Assembly (NCBI GenBank): GCA_949987565.1
Contig: OX465104.1
Span: 11,391,704 to 11,455,703 of the forward strand
Length of the DNA: 64,000 nucleotides
DNA from: Luidia sarsii
Taxonomy: Eukaryota; Echinodermata; Asteroidea; Paxillosida; Luidiidae
Direction of reading: 5' to 3'
Part shown: piece by piece, positions 37,201 through 52,200 of the stretch
Position numbering within the stretch: position 1 is the first letter of the stretch
Layout of the letters: every line of letters starts with the position of its first letter
Translations under genes and position numbers: made by a program
Notes under the pieces: generated by a model
What the model saw: only the letters and a program-made list of their open reading frames with translations
Told to the model about the DNA's origin: nothing
Databases searched by the model: none

Positions 37201-40200
37201 GTTTAAGTTAAACAAATTGCCAGGGGGAGGTTGCGTAGCAGCGCTACCATCTGAGCTAACCAGCCCTTAGATGGCAGCATTCCCAAATAGTCAACTAGTC
37301 TTTGCCAGTTTGGGAGCAACAGTCAAAAGCATTTAACCATTAAACAGCTGACCATAAATGCAGTCATTTGAATGGGGGGCTGCCAGTCGGAAGCATTTAA
37401 ACAACAGAATTTGTCATTCAACCCTGGTATGAAATCGACCTCTGGTCGTAGGACGAGCGGCACTCTGCCCACCGGGCGTACCTGGTGAGCGTGGCAAACA
37501 TGTTGACGATGGAGGGCAGGCAGACACGCAGGGGGTTCAGACGGCAGGTGACCACCCGCTCCAGGTTCAGGCCCATGAGGTAGTGCAGCCCCTTGTTGTC
37601 CTCCACCAGCTGGCGATGGCGAAAGACAAAGATGTAGAAGGCCGCCTGCAAGGATCCAGGAGACAACAATGGGAAACGTCGTCAAACCACCGCACCAATC
37701 CGACAGCGTGCCAAGTCAATTTCTAATACATGTATTTCTCTTTTACAATGGCCATTTAGGAAATGAAGTTTGGGCTTAGGCTTTGGTCATTATTTCCCTT
37801 ACCCATTATAATGTCATGGGCATCTATAAACAAGTGGTTGGCCTCCATTTCTGGGTGAACTTAACAATCCAACAGACCTTCAAATTTGGCGACAAACCAC
37901 AACCCGTATTTTCAGGTTTAGTCAGAGCCCGAGCCTGATCCATGGATTCGTAAAGGGCCAATGCACCCGAGGCGAGCACACTGGCATTGTTTGCAGAAGG
38001 CAATCAGGCAAAGCATAGAGCATGCAATGTTGATGGCACTGGCTCCCACGAAAATATGTCACTCGATGGAGTTCAGGAACCAGTGGATGAGAGACTGATC
38101 AAGGTCCATATCCGTGTGAATCAAAGAATCCCTTTGCTTTTGCAAACTTTGGTGCTTCATAAGAAACTATGTAGGGGTTGAAATAATCACTAATGAGTTC
38201 AGCATTGGTCTAGTGAATTGTGACAAGAGCAGCCGTTTATATTTTTTTCTTGAACAGTTAAGAAAAAAAGATGCCAACAGATTTACAGTTGATGTCTGAT
38301 TACAATTGCTAGCTTTAATTTCATTCATTCATTTTTATTCGTTCCCTGGATAGTCGTCGGGGGATCTGAGCGCAAATGAGGCTGACATCTTTTGCCAGAC
38401 AGGTCTGTCGATCACTGCTCTACATGAGTAGCTCAGGCATAGTCAGGTCAGTCCTGGTCTACAAATAGTCCGACCAGGATTTGCATTGACGACTACATCT
38501 TAACTGTTCCTTGCAGAGGCTATTGTGCCGAGTGACATGACCGTACCAGGATGTTCATAGACATAACATGATGTTTGCGTCACAGTGAATGTAATTCAAT
38601 GAGAGTTTGCCCTACTCGACGTGATAAACACTGCTTTTCCCAATGCCTGATAAAACTATTTCAATATATCCCGCCCGAGCTGCTGGAAATATGCATTGGG
38701 CAAAGCACTGAGCACTCAGTGTTTATCACATCGAGCAGGGCAAACTTTCATTGAACGTACTGTACCAGGATAGTTTACTTCGGTTGAAAGTGGAGAGGAG
38801 ATGTTCTTGGGGGCCGACATGGCTCTCAACCTGCTGTCAGACGAATTTGTTGGTCTTGCGTTCTCGGTATGAAATTATTTCTTGAAATTTTGTTTGATAA
38901 GAGATGGAGCAGACAGCATGCCTGCTTGCACTGACCCACCTGGCACAGAGAGTAGAAGGGACCGTGCACGCTGACCTCCTGCAGCAGCCTGTTGTTGGTC
39001 TCCTGGTTGTCGATGTAGGAGTGGAGCCAACCACACATCAGGTCCAGACAGGCCGTCACCGTCCTACCGGTCAACAGACACCACCGAAAACCAAGGATGA
39101 GATCTAACGACCGAATTCCAGAATTCTGATTAAAGGAACTTCCCAACCATCCCCACATGAAACGGCCTGCGCAAATGGTGTCGCGATTCATTACAGGATG
39201 CGATTTTAGGATATTCAGGGTGGACGACCCCAATCCCAGTAGTAAAGTACTTTAAAGGCCCTACACAACATTGGTCGAGGTCAAAGAATAGCATCCATAC
39301 GTTGTCTGATCCAACATATGCATGAAATAGCACACCTGTGAAAATTTCAGCTCAATCCGCCAACCAAGTCTTGAGAAAATTGTGAAAACCGCTTCATTTG
39401 TTTCGCGAAAATGCAGCATTCAATGCAGTACTGTTCCGAAAAATAGTTTAGATCTCGGTGAGACGTGAACAATTTCTTTGACTCTTTTCTCCCAAAATAC
39501 AACATTTTAGGCCGAAATATTTCAGTGCAAAGTTTCTACTATAACCATCTTCATGTAAATCTGTGAAAATTTCTGTTTTTCGATCTTACCAATTTTGTGT
39601 AGGGGCTTTAAGCCTTAAAAGTCGTATTTATTTGCCAAAGTATGCTTTCTGGCATGACTGTGTACCCTTGTATCGCAGCCAAACCCCCCTGAATGCAGAA
39701 TCCTGAGACTTACGTCAAGGGGAGGTAGTTTGCTCTGGAGACAAAGCTGGCAATATAGGAGGCAGTAGCTTGCCGCAGGATGGCCGGCGTGTTGGGATTG
39801 GTGAACCTCTTCCACAGAAACTCCAAGAAAGCATCGATGATGGCCTATGTGACCAAAAAAAAACCAGTGGAATATAATTTGTAGGTTTGTTTCCGCTGTG
39901 CTGTACAGTGTTACAAATGCAGCAGTGATACTACAAGAATTTGCTTAAGCGTAAAAAGTAATAATTCATATAATCAGTATGCCAACATGTAAAGTACAGT
40001 TGGAAATCAGGCAAATGTAATTGACATCAAATTGCAATACGGTTGTAATCCTGTTTACACAAAGAAATCATTTTGTGCTTAGCAGATTTTCATGCTTAAG
40101 CAGTTCTATGAAATTGCCCCCCTACTGGTAAGTTGTTTGTGGGTGTTTTTCATTATTTTGGTCATTTTAAGTCAGCAAGCAGTTTGCAACAGTTCAGGAT

Positions 40201-43200
40201 CGATTCAAGGAAAAATCAGACACACCTGTCTGAAGCTGCAGAAGTAGAAGAGAAGATACTGGACGTGAGCGGAGCCGTGGGTGGGCAGGATGACCTTGTC
40301 AAAGACCTGCAGGAGGTGACGATGGAGGAGCCTGGCCTCCTCAATCTGGAACTCCTCTGGGGAGAGGGAAAGGAGAATGGGAGCAGCAATTACAAAGGAG
40401 TGGTCTCGGGTGTTCCGATCCTAGAAAAGACTTGAAGGTTTGCATGGTGGAATAACTTAGTGGAAAGTTTGCGGTGACACGGTTTGCGGTATCTCTTCTC
40501 TTTCAAGAAGGGTGGCTCTGAAAAGAGCCACACTTCTTGAAAGTGAAGAGATACATGGTGTCACCGCAAACCTTCCACTATGGATATGGTCAGCTGTTTA
40601 ATGGTTAAATGCTTCCAACTGGCAGCCCCCCCATTAAAACTGACTCTTTCAAGAGACTGTCTCCTGACAACGGGCAGAGTACACACTACCCAAAACGTTG
40701 AGTTACCGGCTCTTTTCAGAGCCACACTTCTTGAAAGAGAAGAGGAACATGGTGTCACCGCAAACCTTCCACTATGTTTTGATCCTTTCACCTAGGCAGA
40801 TAAAAAAGAATGATCTACAACAGGCCCTTAGTTTTTAGCTTTGGATTCTTCGGGTCGTTTGATTCATTCCTAGCAGGATCTTTCTCAAAGACATTCTGCC
40901 TCTAAGATACAGGTCCTGCTAGAGTTCAAAACATCAGGCCATCTAGAATTTTCAGATAAGAATTTTGGGTCATCCAAGTTAGAAAGCAGTTTACCAAAAA
41001 CGCAGTGTCTTACTTAAACAGGGAGCGACCCAGGCAGAACGCACAAGACTTTCCTGCCCGGGTCTGAGATGCGTGTCGACAAAGATCGCCATAGCAACAC
41101 ACGGGAGGTGTTGGTCACTTGACTGCGGCTCTATGTCCGTTACTGTCTGTGCCGTACACATAACTGAGATTTGTGGGTGGTGCAAATCCCAACCAAATTC
41201 AAGCACAACTTTAAAACCCTAATCCTACAAAATCATCCTTGTCAATTGTGAAAATGTGCAGGATTGAGGGCACTTGCAGAGTTGACACATGAAAGGAATG
41301 CGGAGTGTTTATCTCTGGAGAAAAATGGAGAGATGCACATGCAATGCATGTATTTGGGGTGGATTTTTGCACCCCAAAAAATTCAGTCCAACTACTGTCC
41401 AAGGGTAGATTTCACAAAGCCTTACGATCAGAACTCCACTTACAATGGACAACCCATCGTAAGTTGTGATAGGCTGTATGATTTCTGTGCATCACTCATT
41501 GTCTTGCATCTAATTGTAGGTTACGATGAATTTGGCAAAACTGACTGCTGGTCTGTCATAGGGAGCTTGTCACCCAGTAGCACTGATATGTTTTGGGCAG
41601 ATTCAGGGTGATGTACAAGAAAGAAAATGGAAGCAGTGCGGTTTAAGGGGTCAGAGAACCAACGTCCCATACCGTTCTTGTGGCAGACATCTCGGATGTA
41701 GACCATCATGGTGGTCATCAGGGTGTCCAGTTTGTCGGCCATCTCGTGCTTGACCGCCGCCTCCTTCTCGTCCCCGGTGTCCTTGCTGCAGTCCGCATCG
41801 CCTTCCACCTCCATGCCGTCCTGTTTAAGGGGTGGGGGAGACAAATAAACAGCACGGTAACCAACCGACGAGGGAAAGGACTGGTCGAACACTTGAGTAC
41901 AGAGATAATCCGAAAACCGTTTTCACCCCTCAGGTGATAGATTATTTATCGGGACAATAGCGCTACACTAGAGCAGCGGAAAAGCTAAAAGAAGAAGAAA
42001 GAAAAAAAATCAGAACAAAAAGAAAGGCCTTTTTGAATCGTTCGAAAAAGCCAATAGGCATACATGCAAGTCTAATCTCTGACATCATCTGAATGAAAAG
42101 AAAATGATAGTGAGTTCCCCTATCCTTATATATGGCGCCCCCTGTGACAAGTTGGTCAGGCCGTTGCACACAAAAGACAATCTAATAGTACAGTGGAACG
42201 TTGCTATAATGAACATCCCGGGATCCATGAAAATTGTTAGGTATAGTGGTCGTTTGTAATAGCAGTTGCGGCCACATACTTTGTACACAAAAATCAGGAG
42301 CCAAAGGGGTTGTTCGTTATAGCCAAATGTTCGATATATCGGCGTTCGTTATAGCGACGTTCCACTGTACTAGCTTTAGTGTTGTTAATATATGTATTAC
42401 TTACCATTTTGAACTGCATGTCGTCCCCAGCACTGTCCATATCGTCCGCGTTCTCAGCCACACTCTCAGCATCCAAGATGTCATCTTTCGGCGAATTCAC
42501 CTGATAGCAATACAAAAAGAACCAAGAAAGTACACAATAGATTCAACTGACTACTGAGGATTGGGTCTCTCGAAAGACCACGGCTTCGGCCCTGCTCTGA
42601 GTACCACTCCGTTTCTGACGTCACACAGATCTTACATCCAGCTCCGTCATCCGGTGCAGAATCAGCTCCAGGATCTTGACTCTCAGCTCCGGCAGATAGG
42701 CAGTGACAGACAGGAGGTTCTCCAAGTAACCATTCTGGGTGGTGAGGGAGGGTGGGAGGGAGGGGAGAGGAAACAGGAAGTCAAAAGTCAGTCCAAAGAG
42801 ATCTCGATAATGCCGAGGGCCTAGCACTGTCTCTGCCTTTGAGAAAGGTCCTGCTGCGATCAAAACGTCAGGCCCTCGTCCGTTTTTGTTGTTGTTGAGG
42901 TTTGCATTTTGGTCAATAGAGTCAGTGAGCAATTTGCAACATTGTTTGCACATTACTTTAAATTAAAAAGAGAATTAGACCATACTATGCGGTCTACTTT
43001 ACCCCCCCCCCCAAAAAAAAAAAAAAATAATAATAATTAATTAATTGATATACAAAAATGTTGCAAACTGCTTACTGAGTAAAATTACCAAAATGCAAAT
43101 CTCAAAATTGAGTGGGCCTGACGTTTCGATCCTAGCAGGACCTTTCTCAAAGGCAAAGCCTTTCTCTGCCTTTGAGAAAGGTCCTGCTTGGATCGAAACA

Positions 43201-46200
43201 TCAGGCCCACTCAATTTTGTAATTAATTAATTCATTAATAAATCACCTTTCCCTTACAGATGTCTTGCTAGGGTCAAAATGTCAGACCCTCTAAATTGTT
43301 GGGATTTGCACTTTGGGTCATTTTTGTCAGTAAGAGGTTTGCAACATTTGTTGCATCACTTAATATCATTTCATCATTTACTTTACTTGACTTGACATCA
43401 CCTGAGTCCAAGAGCAAGGAAAGACTGGACTGGACCAGGAAATGAACCAGGGCCCCTGGTTTGACGTACAAGCAATGTACCACCCCAGCTATCCCTGCCC
43501 TTGGACAGAAGGCTCCCTAACAATCAGCAGAAATCCATACACTATAACATCTTTGGAGCAAGAATCAATAAAGGTCTCACCATGATGTAGGATGACCTCT
43601 TGATCCACGGAAAGCAATCCGATAGGATAGGAAGAAGAAACTTGGGTGTTCTGTGAAGACGGAGGGTAGATGAAAAAAAACCAAAGATTCGTAAACTTTG
43701 GCCCATCTTTGAAGGTACATGTACTATTGTACTGTTTCAGAGATAATGAATAGTTTGTCCACAGCTCTCGTTTTTTGTAAATAAGTGCGGAGCAATGCAG
43801 GCCTGGTTTGGACAGATATGCCCACTTGTACTGTACCGAAGGTCCCTGACCGCAGACTAGCCTGCACTCCAGACAGTCAAATCTTTGAGTTGGTCTGCCC
43901 CATCTGAGCATATAGATTGCAGTGAGGAATGTGGGTTCCACTGCCTGACTGATGGCCGTTGGGCTGTGTGGAATGCCAACACAATGTCTCACCGTGGCAG
44001 CGCGCTATGCCTCGATCATCCACAGTCAAGATCCCACAATAGCGTAATTGTTGCCGCTAATCTCGCAATTCATGTGGCAACTTATGTCTTTGTCATGATT
44101 CATATTGATTTGTGCTAAGCTGAAAAGAGTGTTTGTTAAAAATGTGGACAATAGTGGTGCCTGGATTCGGAGGGCCCCGTCACATAGTACAAACAACGCA
44201 CTCGGAGGTCCCGGCGCGAAGTGGTTAAGTCAGAAACCGTGCACAATGTTCGTAGTCCTTGGAAAAATCTCATCGATGGTCAATTGTCAACTGTGAGGAT
44301 GGCACTCACGCAGGGGCAACGTTAAGTAGCAGGCCGAGCGTCTCATGAACCCAGGTGAACTTTGACCTCTCAGCATCCTTGTGCCCAGAGGGCGAGGCAT
44401 CAGGGTTAGGCTTCAGGAGAGCTAAAGGGTGGAGAAACAAAACGCAGGAGGGCGATCACAAAAACGATTAGAAACATGGCATGTACACAGGAAAGATTCA
44501 CCTCCGAGACATTTGAAGGTTTGAGAAAGGTCCTGCTTGGATTGGAATGTCAGGCCATACTTTCCACTCCTTCACAGCCGTGGCCATGGACTGTAAGCCC
44601 TATCCAGATTGTACATAATGAACCATTCAGTGTAGCCATTCACAGTCACAGTTGTGTCAACAACGACCCTATCCAGATTGTACATAATGAACCATTCAGT
44701 GTAGCCATTCACAGTCACAGTTGTGTCAACAACGACCCTATCCAGATTGTACATAATGAACCATTCAGTGTAGCCATTCACAGTCACAGTTGTGTCAACA
44801 ACGACCCTATCCAGATTGTACATAATGAACCATTCAGTGTAGCCATTCACAGTCACAGTTGTGTCAACAACGACCCTATCCAGATTGTACATAATGAACC
44901 ATTCAGTGTAGCCATTCACAGTCACAGTTGTGTCAACAACGACCCTATCCAGATTGTACATAATGAACCATTCAGTGTAGCCATTCACAGTCACAGTTGT
45001 GTCAACAACGACCCTATCCAGATTGTGCATAATGAACCATTCAGTGTAGCCATTCACAGTCACAGTTGTGTCAACAACGACCCTATCCAGATTGTACATA
45101 ATGAACCATTCAGTGTAGCCATTCAGTCACAGTTGTGTCAACAACGACCCTATCCAGATTGTACATAATGAACCATTCAGTGTAGCCATTCACAGTCACA
45201 GTTGTGTCAACAACGACCCTATCCAGATTGTACATAATGAACCATTCAGTGTAGCCATTCACAGTCACAGTTGTGTCAACAACGACCCTATCCAGATTGT
45301 ACATAATGAACCATTCAGTGTAGCCATTCACAGTCACAGTTGTGTCAACAACGACCCTATCCAGATTGTACATAATGAACCATTCAGTGTAGCCATTCAC
45401 AGTCACAGTTGTGTCAACAACGACCCTATCCAGATTGTACATAATGAACCATTCAGTGTAGCCATTCACAGTCACAGTTGTGTCAACAACGACCCTATCC
45501 AGATTGTACATAATGAACCACTCAGTGTAGCCATTCACAGTGAACTTGACTCTCTTGGAAGTGCTGCTACAGAAACCCGCAAACACAAACCCAATGCCAA
45601 AAATGGAGTGAGGCTTTTGGGGACAAACCGTGTCTCACACCACGGACACAAACTCTGAAAATATCATTGTCAGACTCCAATCACAATCTTTCCCTTTTAC
45701 TTTCAATCTCACTAAATAAATAAATCTACAAAAAGAGTAACAAGCAAACATTGCTCTCTGACTTAAGCCCTAGCCTAGCCGTAGCCATAGTGGTTCAGTC
45801 ACAGCTGCTGAAACAACACCCCATCTGTTTGTGCACAACGAACCAGTCAGCAAATCCCATTGACAGTCACAGCTGCGGATACAGGGTTAGAATGATGTTA
45901 GGCCGGCAATGGATACCCTGTTTAGGCTTGGTGAAGTAAACCAATTCTTTCTCTCTTTTTCTTTTCAATGACAATGGACCTTTCCCATGAAATATGCAAA
46001 TAAGAGCTGGCGCATGCACTTTACTAAATTGGTGGGCAAACGAGTGCGCGTTGCGTGCAGGTTTCGAAATACACGTGTAAGAGATGCTGAATAGCCAATG
46101 ACTGCACGCCAAACTCTTAATGAGAAAGAACGCGCGCATGCCCGTGGAAAACTATGATTGGTTGGCAGCCCGCTTGCCCACCAATTTAGTTAAGCGCATG

Positions 46201-49200
46201 CGCTAGGTCTAATTTGCATACTTCATGGGAAAGGTCCATTCTATTCAGCACTCCACAGGTCAAGCATTGAACATTCTCCAGGGTTTACTGTCCGCGACCT
46301 TGGCTGGGGCAAGGAAATACAAACCAGCCATTGCCCTCACCTGCTGGTGGGTCTGTGGGCACTAGGTTCCTGGCCAGCATAGCCAGGACCGCTGCCAGGT
46401 ACACGGAGTGCGCCGAGATGAGGCGCAGCACAAAGCACCGGTACTCCTTCAGCATCTTGGGGCCTCGTCTGGACCAGTCCACCCGCTGAGCCCATCGGTC
46501 CATTCCAAAACGAGTAGAGGAAGGCAAAAAGGAGGGGGGGGGAGGGGGGTATTAGAGTGTGCATTCAAGATGTGAACAATCGGTCATTGCAACATGGACT
46601 GGAATAATCGTTTGGTCGGACGACAAACTGACCTATCACAGTCACTGGTATTTGGAGATGCACTCAAAACTTTGCTCATCTTTTATGAAACCTTTTCGAT
46701 TCTTCTTATGATGAATGTTTAAGGTCATTTATTTATAAGATTAATCAAGAAATAAGACTCAACCCTAATCGGCATGGAAACCACAACTAATCACACGTTT
46801 TTTCCTTTGGGAGGATAAGGGCCATGCACAAGGACATTCCACAGCGGGGTTTTTGTGGTGACCTGTGGTATGTGAGCCTACACCCCTGTGGGCACTGTGG
46901 TAAATTGTGGTATACAGTGTGTGTCCTGTGCGGGAGGTGCAAAGCGTTAGAAAATTTGATTTGTGTCAAGTTGTTAACGTTTGATGAAGTGTGTGCCACG
47001 TAAAGGCAGAGCCAATGGACCTTTCCCATGAAGTATGCAAATTTGACCTAGCGCATGCGCTTAACTAAATTGGTGGGCAAGCGGCCTGCCAACCAATCAT
47101 AGTTTTCCACGGGCGTGCGCGCGTTCCTTCTCACTAACAGTTTGGCGTGCGGTCATTGGCTATTCAGCGTCTCCTGCGCGCGTATTTCAAAACCTGCACC
47201 CAACGCGCACTCGTTTGCCCACCAATTTAGTAAAGCGCATGCGCCAGCTCTTATTTGCATATTTCATGGGAAAGGTCCATTGGGTGTAGGGCGTCATCCC
47301 AGCTGGAAATACAAAGAACTTACGAGGAGAGCTTTGACCAAGGGCTCAAACTCCTGACCAAGATATGAGGCACACTTCTGGAACTCCTTGATCCATGCGA
47401 GAAGAGTCGACGACTGGCAGGGGGGACAAGAAGAGATTGTATTTTGAATAAAAATCAGAAGAGAAATAGTGAACCAATTTCTTTTTTTAAAGAATTGGCA
47501 AAGAAAACTTTGACTGGACCAGGACTTGAACCTGGTCCAGGCAAAATTTTCTTAGCCAATTTTTTCAATTTATTCAAAAGTTCCCAGTCAGTTTTTCCTT
47601 TGTTTGTTCAATTTCTTTTGTCTTTTCTTTTTCTAAATTATAAAATGACAAAGTCTTCCTACAACCCAGTACACTACGTGGCCTTAAGATGGCCGTTTGT
47701 CTGATCCCCAAGCCATTGTGTTTAGGTTTTGTAGCGATTGCTGCTGGCACCAAATGACTGACACTGGCATCCCCACCCCAGATGAGACACAGTGGATTAT
47801 TTGAAAGGCCTCCATCCAAGAGTTGCAGAGATCAGGCGGTGTAGCATTGGCATGACGTGACACCATTCCTGGAAAAGACCAATTGCGCGACCACTGTTTT
47901 CATGCCATCACGTGACAGTAGGGGAAACCTACAGAGAAGAATGTGGACAATATATGATAGTCTTCTTTGCTCATTTCCACTCCTGTCCTGCACCAAATGA
48001 GATGAAGAAATACCCACTATAAGTCACTTGATGGCATGTAAACAGTTGTCGTGCAATCTGTCTATTGATGGTTTGTAATGTCCACTGGTGGTTCCGTCCA
48101 TACATAAAGAAATGAAATCAAAGAAACCAGAAACTCCGGTTTTGAATACTGCTGCTGCCATATATTTTCTTCTTGCATTGCGTTTGTTTAAAAAAGCACA
48201 AAACGAAATCAGGGATGAGGACACAAATATTGAAAGGATCTGTCAAAATCTTTTAAAAGAAAAATATCAACTTACTTCCAAGTTTGTGTTGCATATGGCA
48301 TTGAGCAACTTCAAATAGTCTGAGCGAGATCCCTGCAGAAAATAGAAAACAAAAAAATATGTTTATTACTATAGGTCTACATGTATATCTGTTGTCAGAA
48401 CAGACCAGGGTATGTGCAGGCGCATTCTGTCTGCCAAGTTTGGACGAAGGATCTTCTGTGGTTCTCTAGATTTCGAGCGTAAAAAAAGGGAAGAAGAAAA
48501 AGATGAAGAAGAAGAAGAAGAAGAAGAAGAAGAAGAAGAAGACGAAGAAACTGAAAAAAAAAATCAGAACCAAAATAATGTCTTTTCCGCAATGCTGTAG
48601 CGGTGGAAAAGCCAAAGAAGAAGAAACTGGGAAACAAAAATCAGAAGAAAGGGCAAGTCTTTTCCGCTACACCGTAGCGGTGGAAAAGCCAATTCCCCTG
48701 ACCCGGACGCTTGACTCTGTGTTTTTACTAAACTGGCTGGGTTTTTTTTAGGGGTGTGGCTTAGGGCTTAGTGCTGGGAACCAATGGAAAGGGGGTTCTT
48801 AGCTCAGGAATCGGCAAAGTTGATTGCTCCCATCACTTTTTTTCCGGGCCGGAAATCCAGAACCAACTTCCCTAGATGTCTTGGCTAAAGCCAAACATGT
48901 ACATAAATGTAGGCCTATGTGATTCTCTTTTTTTTTAAGGCTGTATAAATCATCCTCCCTGTAGCAGGGGCTCTCTCACCTTTTTTTTCCTCATGCCAGA
49001 GGGTGAGGAATATTTTTCTTTTTACTCAAGTCCTGATTTTTTTCGGAAAGACTTTAATAGAAGTGGATGTTTTGCTGAAGGGTGTTGAATGTACATGTAC
49101 ATGTACAGTACTTTCCAGGTGGCTTGGAGCCTTGGACATGAAAATATAAGTTTAAACAAGGGTAAAGTGAAATATTTCAAGGAGCCGTATGATAGCAAAG

Positions 49201-52200
49201 AGGGAAGCTCCTTTGGCCCATTGATTTTGTAATGTTACTGACTGCACACTGCCCGTTAAACAGCCTACTCCTCAGATACAGTAGTTCAGGGTCAAGCACT
49301 GCGGTTTTAACAACCTACTGTATGTAGTCACATATTTCTTTGTGCTTCTTTGTTTACTTTACGGTTAAGACTAACAGTAACCGTGACACAAACGGCTACA
49401 AAATTACATGTAGCTGTAATCTGTGCAGTAGATACTGTACATTGTGTAGTGTACATGTACATACAGTACATGTACATGTACATGTACATGTACATGTACA
49501 TGTACATGTATACAGTACATGTACATGTATGCATATTGAATACGTGCAGTGCAGACTATTTTCGCGATTATTTTCGTAGTGGGAACAGCCCTTGTATGAG
49601 GTTCAAGATAACTGCACAATCACTGGGGCAGGGCTGCCTTGAACTTTGTGTAAAAGCACCACACTGCACACTGCTTCAAAGGATAAATACTGTAGTGTAC
49701 CGGTAATTGAAAAAGTGCATCAACGAAAAGGTTCAACAATCAACAATTCAATGCACAAACCAAGAACAGACACATCATTTACAGCAGACTGACAAGTGCA
49801 AGTATTATCAGATTATTACAAGATCAGTGAAGGATATCGAACAGCAGAGCCTGAATAGTAAACATACTCTGCCCTGATTGGATGACATGGAATTGGTGAC
49901 TTTCTACTAGATTGTAAAAGTACATAAATACAATGTACAGGTATCCTTGGGGAGTAGGGACTGCACTGAATAGTGAGTAGGGGCCTACGGTATACATTTT
50001 GACTCAAGCAGAATACTGGGACTTGACCGAGTCCTAAAACTGGCTGTCAGCCTCTGCCTCAACTTTCTCAAAGAAAAAAACTGTCTGCCATTTCTGCTGT
50101 TGTGGTAAGTGCACTAGATCTGAGTTTACGAATCAGTTTGTAAATGCAATGGTCTGTGAGACTCAGCTCAAGTGAATGTCTCCACCACTAGAGTCTTGGG
50201 TTCAGCTGGTTCAGCTGCTTCACTGATATCAGTTTAGGTGGCCTGGGGCCAATTTCACAAAGCGCTATTGACTAGTCCTATCTTGAGTTAGGACTAGTAA
50301 CTCGTCTTAACTTTACGACCCGTCTTAAGTTTTACGATCGATTTCACAAAAGTTGGGACGAGTTAAACTGGTGTAGGGTAGTCTTAACTATTGAATTTGT
50401 GTAAAATGAATCATGGCGCTTTATATGCTTTTGCTTGAATGCTTACAGTCAACTTGAGCTTTAGGCATGATGTTGATGAACCCTACGGAGAACACTGCTA
50501 ATGCTATATAGTGCTATACTGCTGTAGTATTTAACTACAGTTGCTAAAATACCATAAAACTTACTGTGTTATTTCCAAAATTAGTTTGGAGCCAAATAGT
50601 TCCACCCGTCAACTCGCCAATAAGCCATGTTTACTGTGTGCGTGAGTTTGTAATTCCCGACGACTGTTTCGTTGGCGCGTCATAAGTTTATAACAGATAA
50701 AAACAACCGTAGCATGAGTATATTGAGCCTCGTTCAATTAATTGGTTTCGGTTTTATCATAATAACAATGAGTTAAGACTAGTCTTTATACTTGAGACGC
50801 ATTTTGTGAAATTGATCCTAGGATAAGGGTTAGATAGGATCGATCCTAAGACTGGGACTAGTCCTACCGGTAAGTCCTAAGGCTGGTCCTAAGTTAGGAC
50901 TAACTTTGTGAAATAAGCTCCTGTCCACCTTTTAGTGGCCACTGGTACAGTTGGAAAAGAAGAATCTCAATTATATTCGTGATATACAAAAATGTTGTAA
51001 ACTGCTTACTGACTACAATTACCAAAATGCAAATCTCAAAATTTAGTGGGCCTGACATTTCGATCCTAGCAGGACCTTTCTCAATTATATTCCTTTACAA
51101 ATCTTTTGTGTTGGCCAGGCAATAAACAAGCTTTCTGAAGTCATGTTGGGCGCTAAGGTTTTGTTTCTCGTTGCCGTGCTGGTCAACCCGGCTGTGAATG
51201 GCTACCAAGGAGACAAGGACCAAGATGACCGGCTGAAGAACCTCCTCCGACGAGTTCTTGATCTTCAGACTGAAAATGCTGAGGAGAAGCTGGCCGAAAG
51301 ACTGTCTGGGGTAAGGAAAAGTATTATGCAAAGTCCTACTATGGATGTTGGAAATGTGCTCGGATTAGAATTGAAGGTTAATCTTCATGGTGAGATTTGA
51401 AGGTTTGCCTGGTGAGGAAAGCAGGATAATTAGGTTTGCAGTGACATCATGTAAATTCTCTTTTGTGAGTATTGGGAGGAACTCGATGTTTGGAACAGTG
51501 TTTGGAACAGTGTTTGTCTTCAGGAGACTGCTGGATTCCAACTGGGAGTGGGGCTTATGTAGTGTAGACAGGGATCCTGGTGGGAGGATTAGCTCAGTGA
51601 AGGGTAAAGGAGGGAACTGTAAAGGCGGGAACAGGGGATGCTGCACAGCATCCTAGTTGTGGGTGTACTGTGTGTGCTCACTCAGGTGTGTCATAAGTAG
51701 TTGACTGCTAGGGGGGTGAACAACTGTAGCCAAGGGGGAGACTAGTGGAGGGGGCCTAGTTGTCCTAGGGTATAGGAGACCCATCAGACAGGGGTTTGAG
51801 GATAGGGCGCCAGATGTCGCTGATGTTGACACCAATGTCTAGGGGGACAGTGTAATGCCTGTATATATCTCAATGGCTTCTCTTCATGGTGGAAAGCACT
51901 CCATGTACTGTACAGTATATGAACTGTACATGTACATGTAATTGTATGTGGAAAGATTGCAGTGACACTGTCTAAGTCATCTCTTTCGAGATGGAGTATG
52001 GCTATGGAAAGAGCCAGACTGCACTTCCCTTTCATTCTGTTCCTTTAGATTTTTGAACATTTAAGTTTTAACTCTTAATGCGACTGCATGTGATTGAAAG
52101 TCTGACAAAGGGTCAGCCCACTCTGAGAATGTGCACACTGATTCTGACGAAAACTAAACTGAACAGGTTAGAGAGTCAATACAAATTCAAACAACTGATT

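Noticed and set aside
44476..45586. Repeated-peptide proteins of 158-230 codons on both strands
   Set aside because: They come from the 69-bp minisatellite lying inside an RRN3 intron; the unit length is a multiple of three.
48395..48751. Glutamate- or lysine-rich frames
   Set aside because: They are translations of the GAA microsatellite in the RRN3 intron.
49328..49706. Frames rich in MYMYMYM or VHVHVHV
   Set aside because: They are translations of the TACATG hexamer array.
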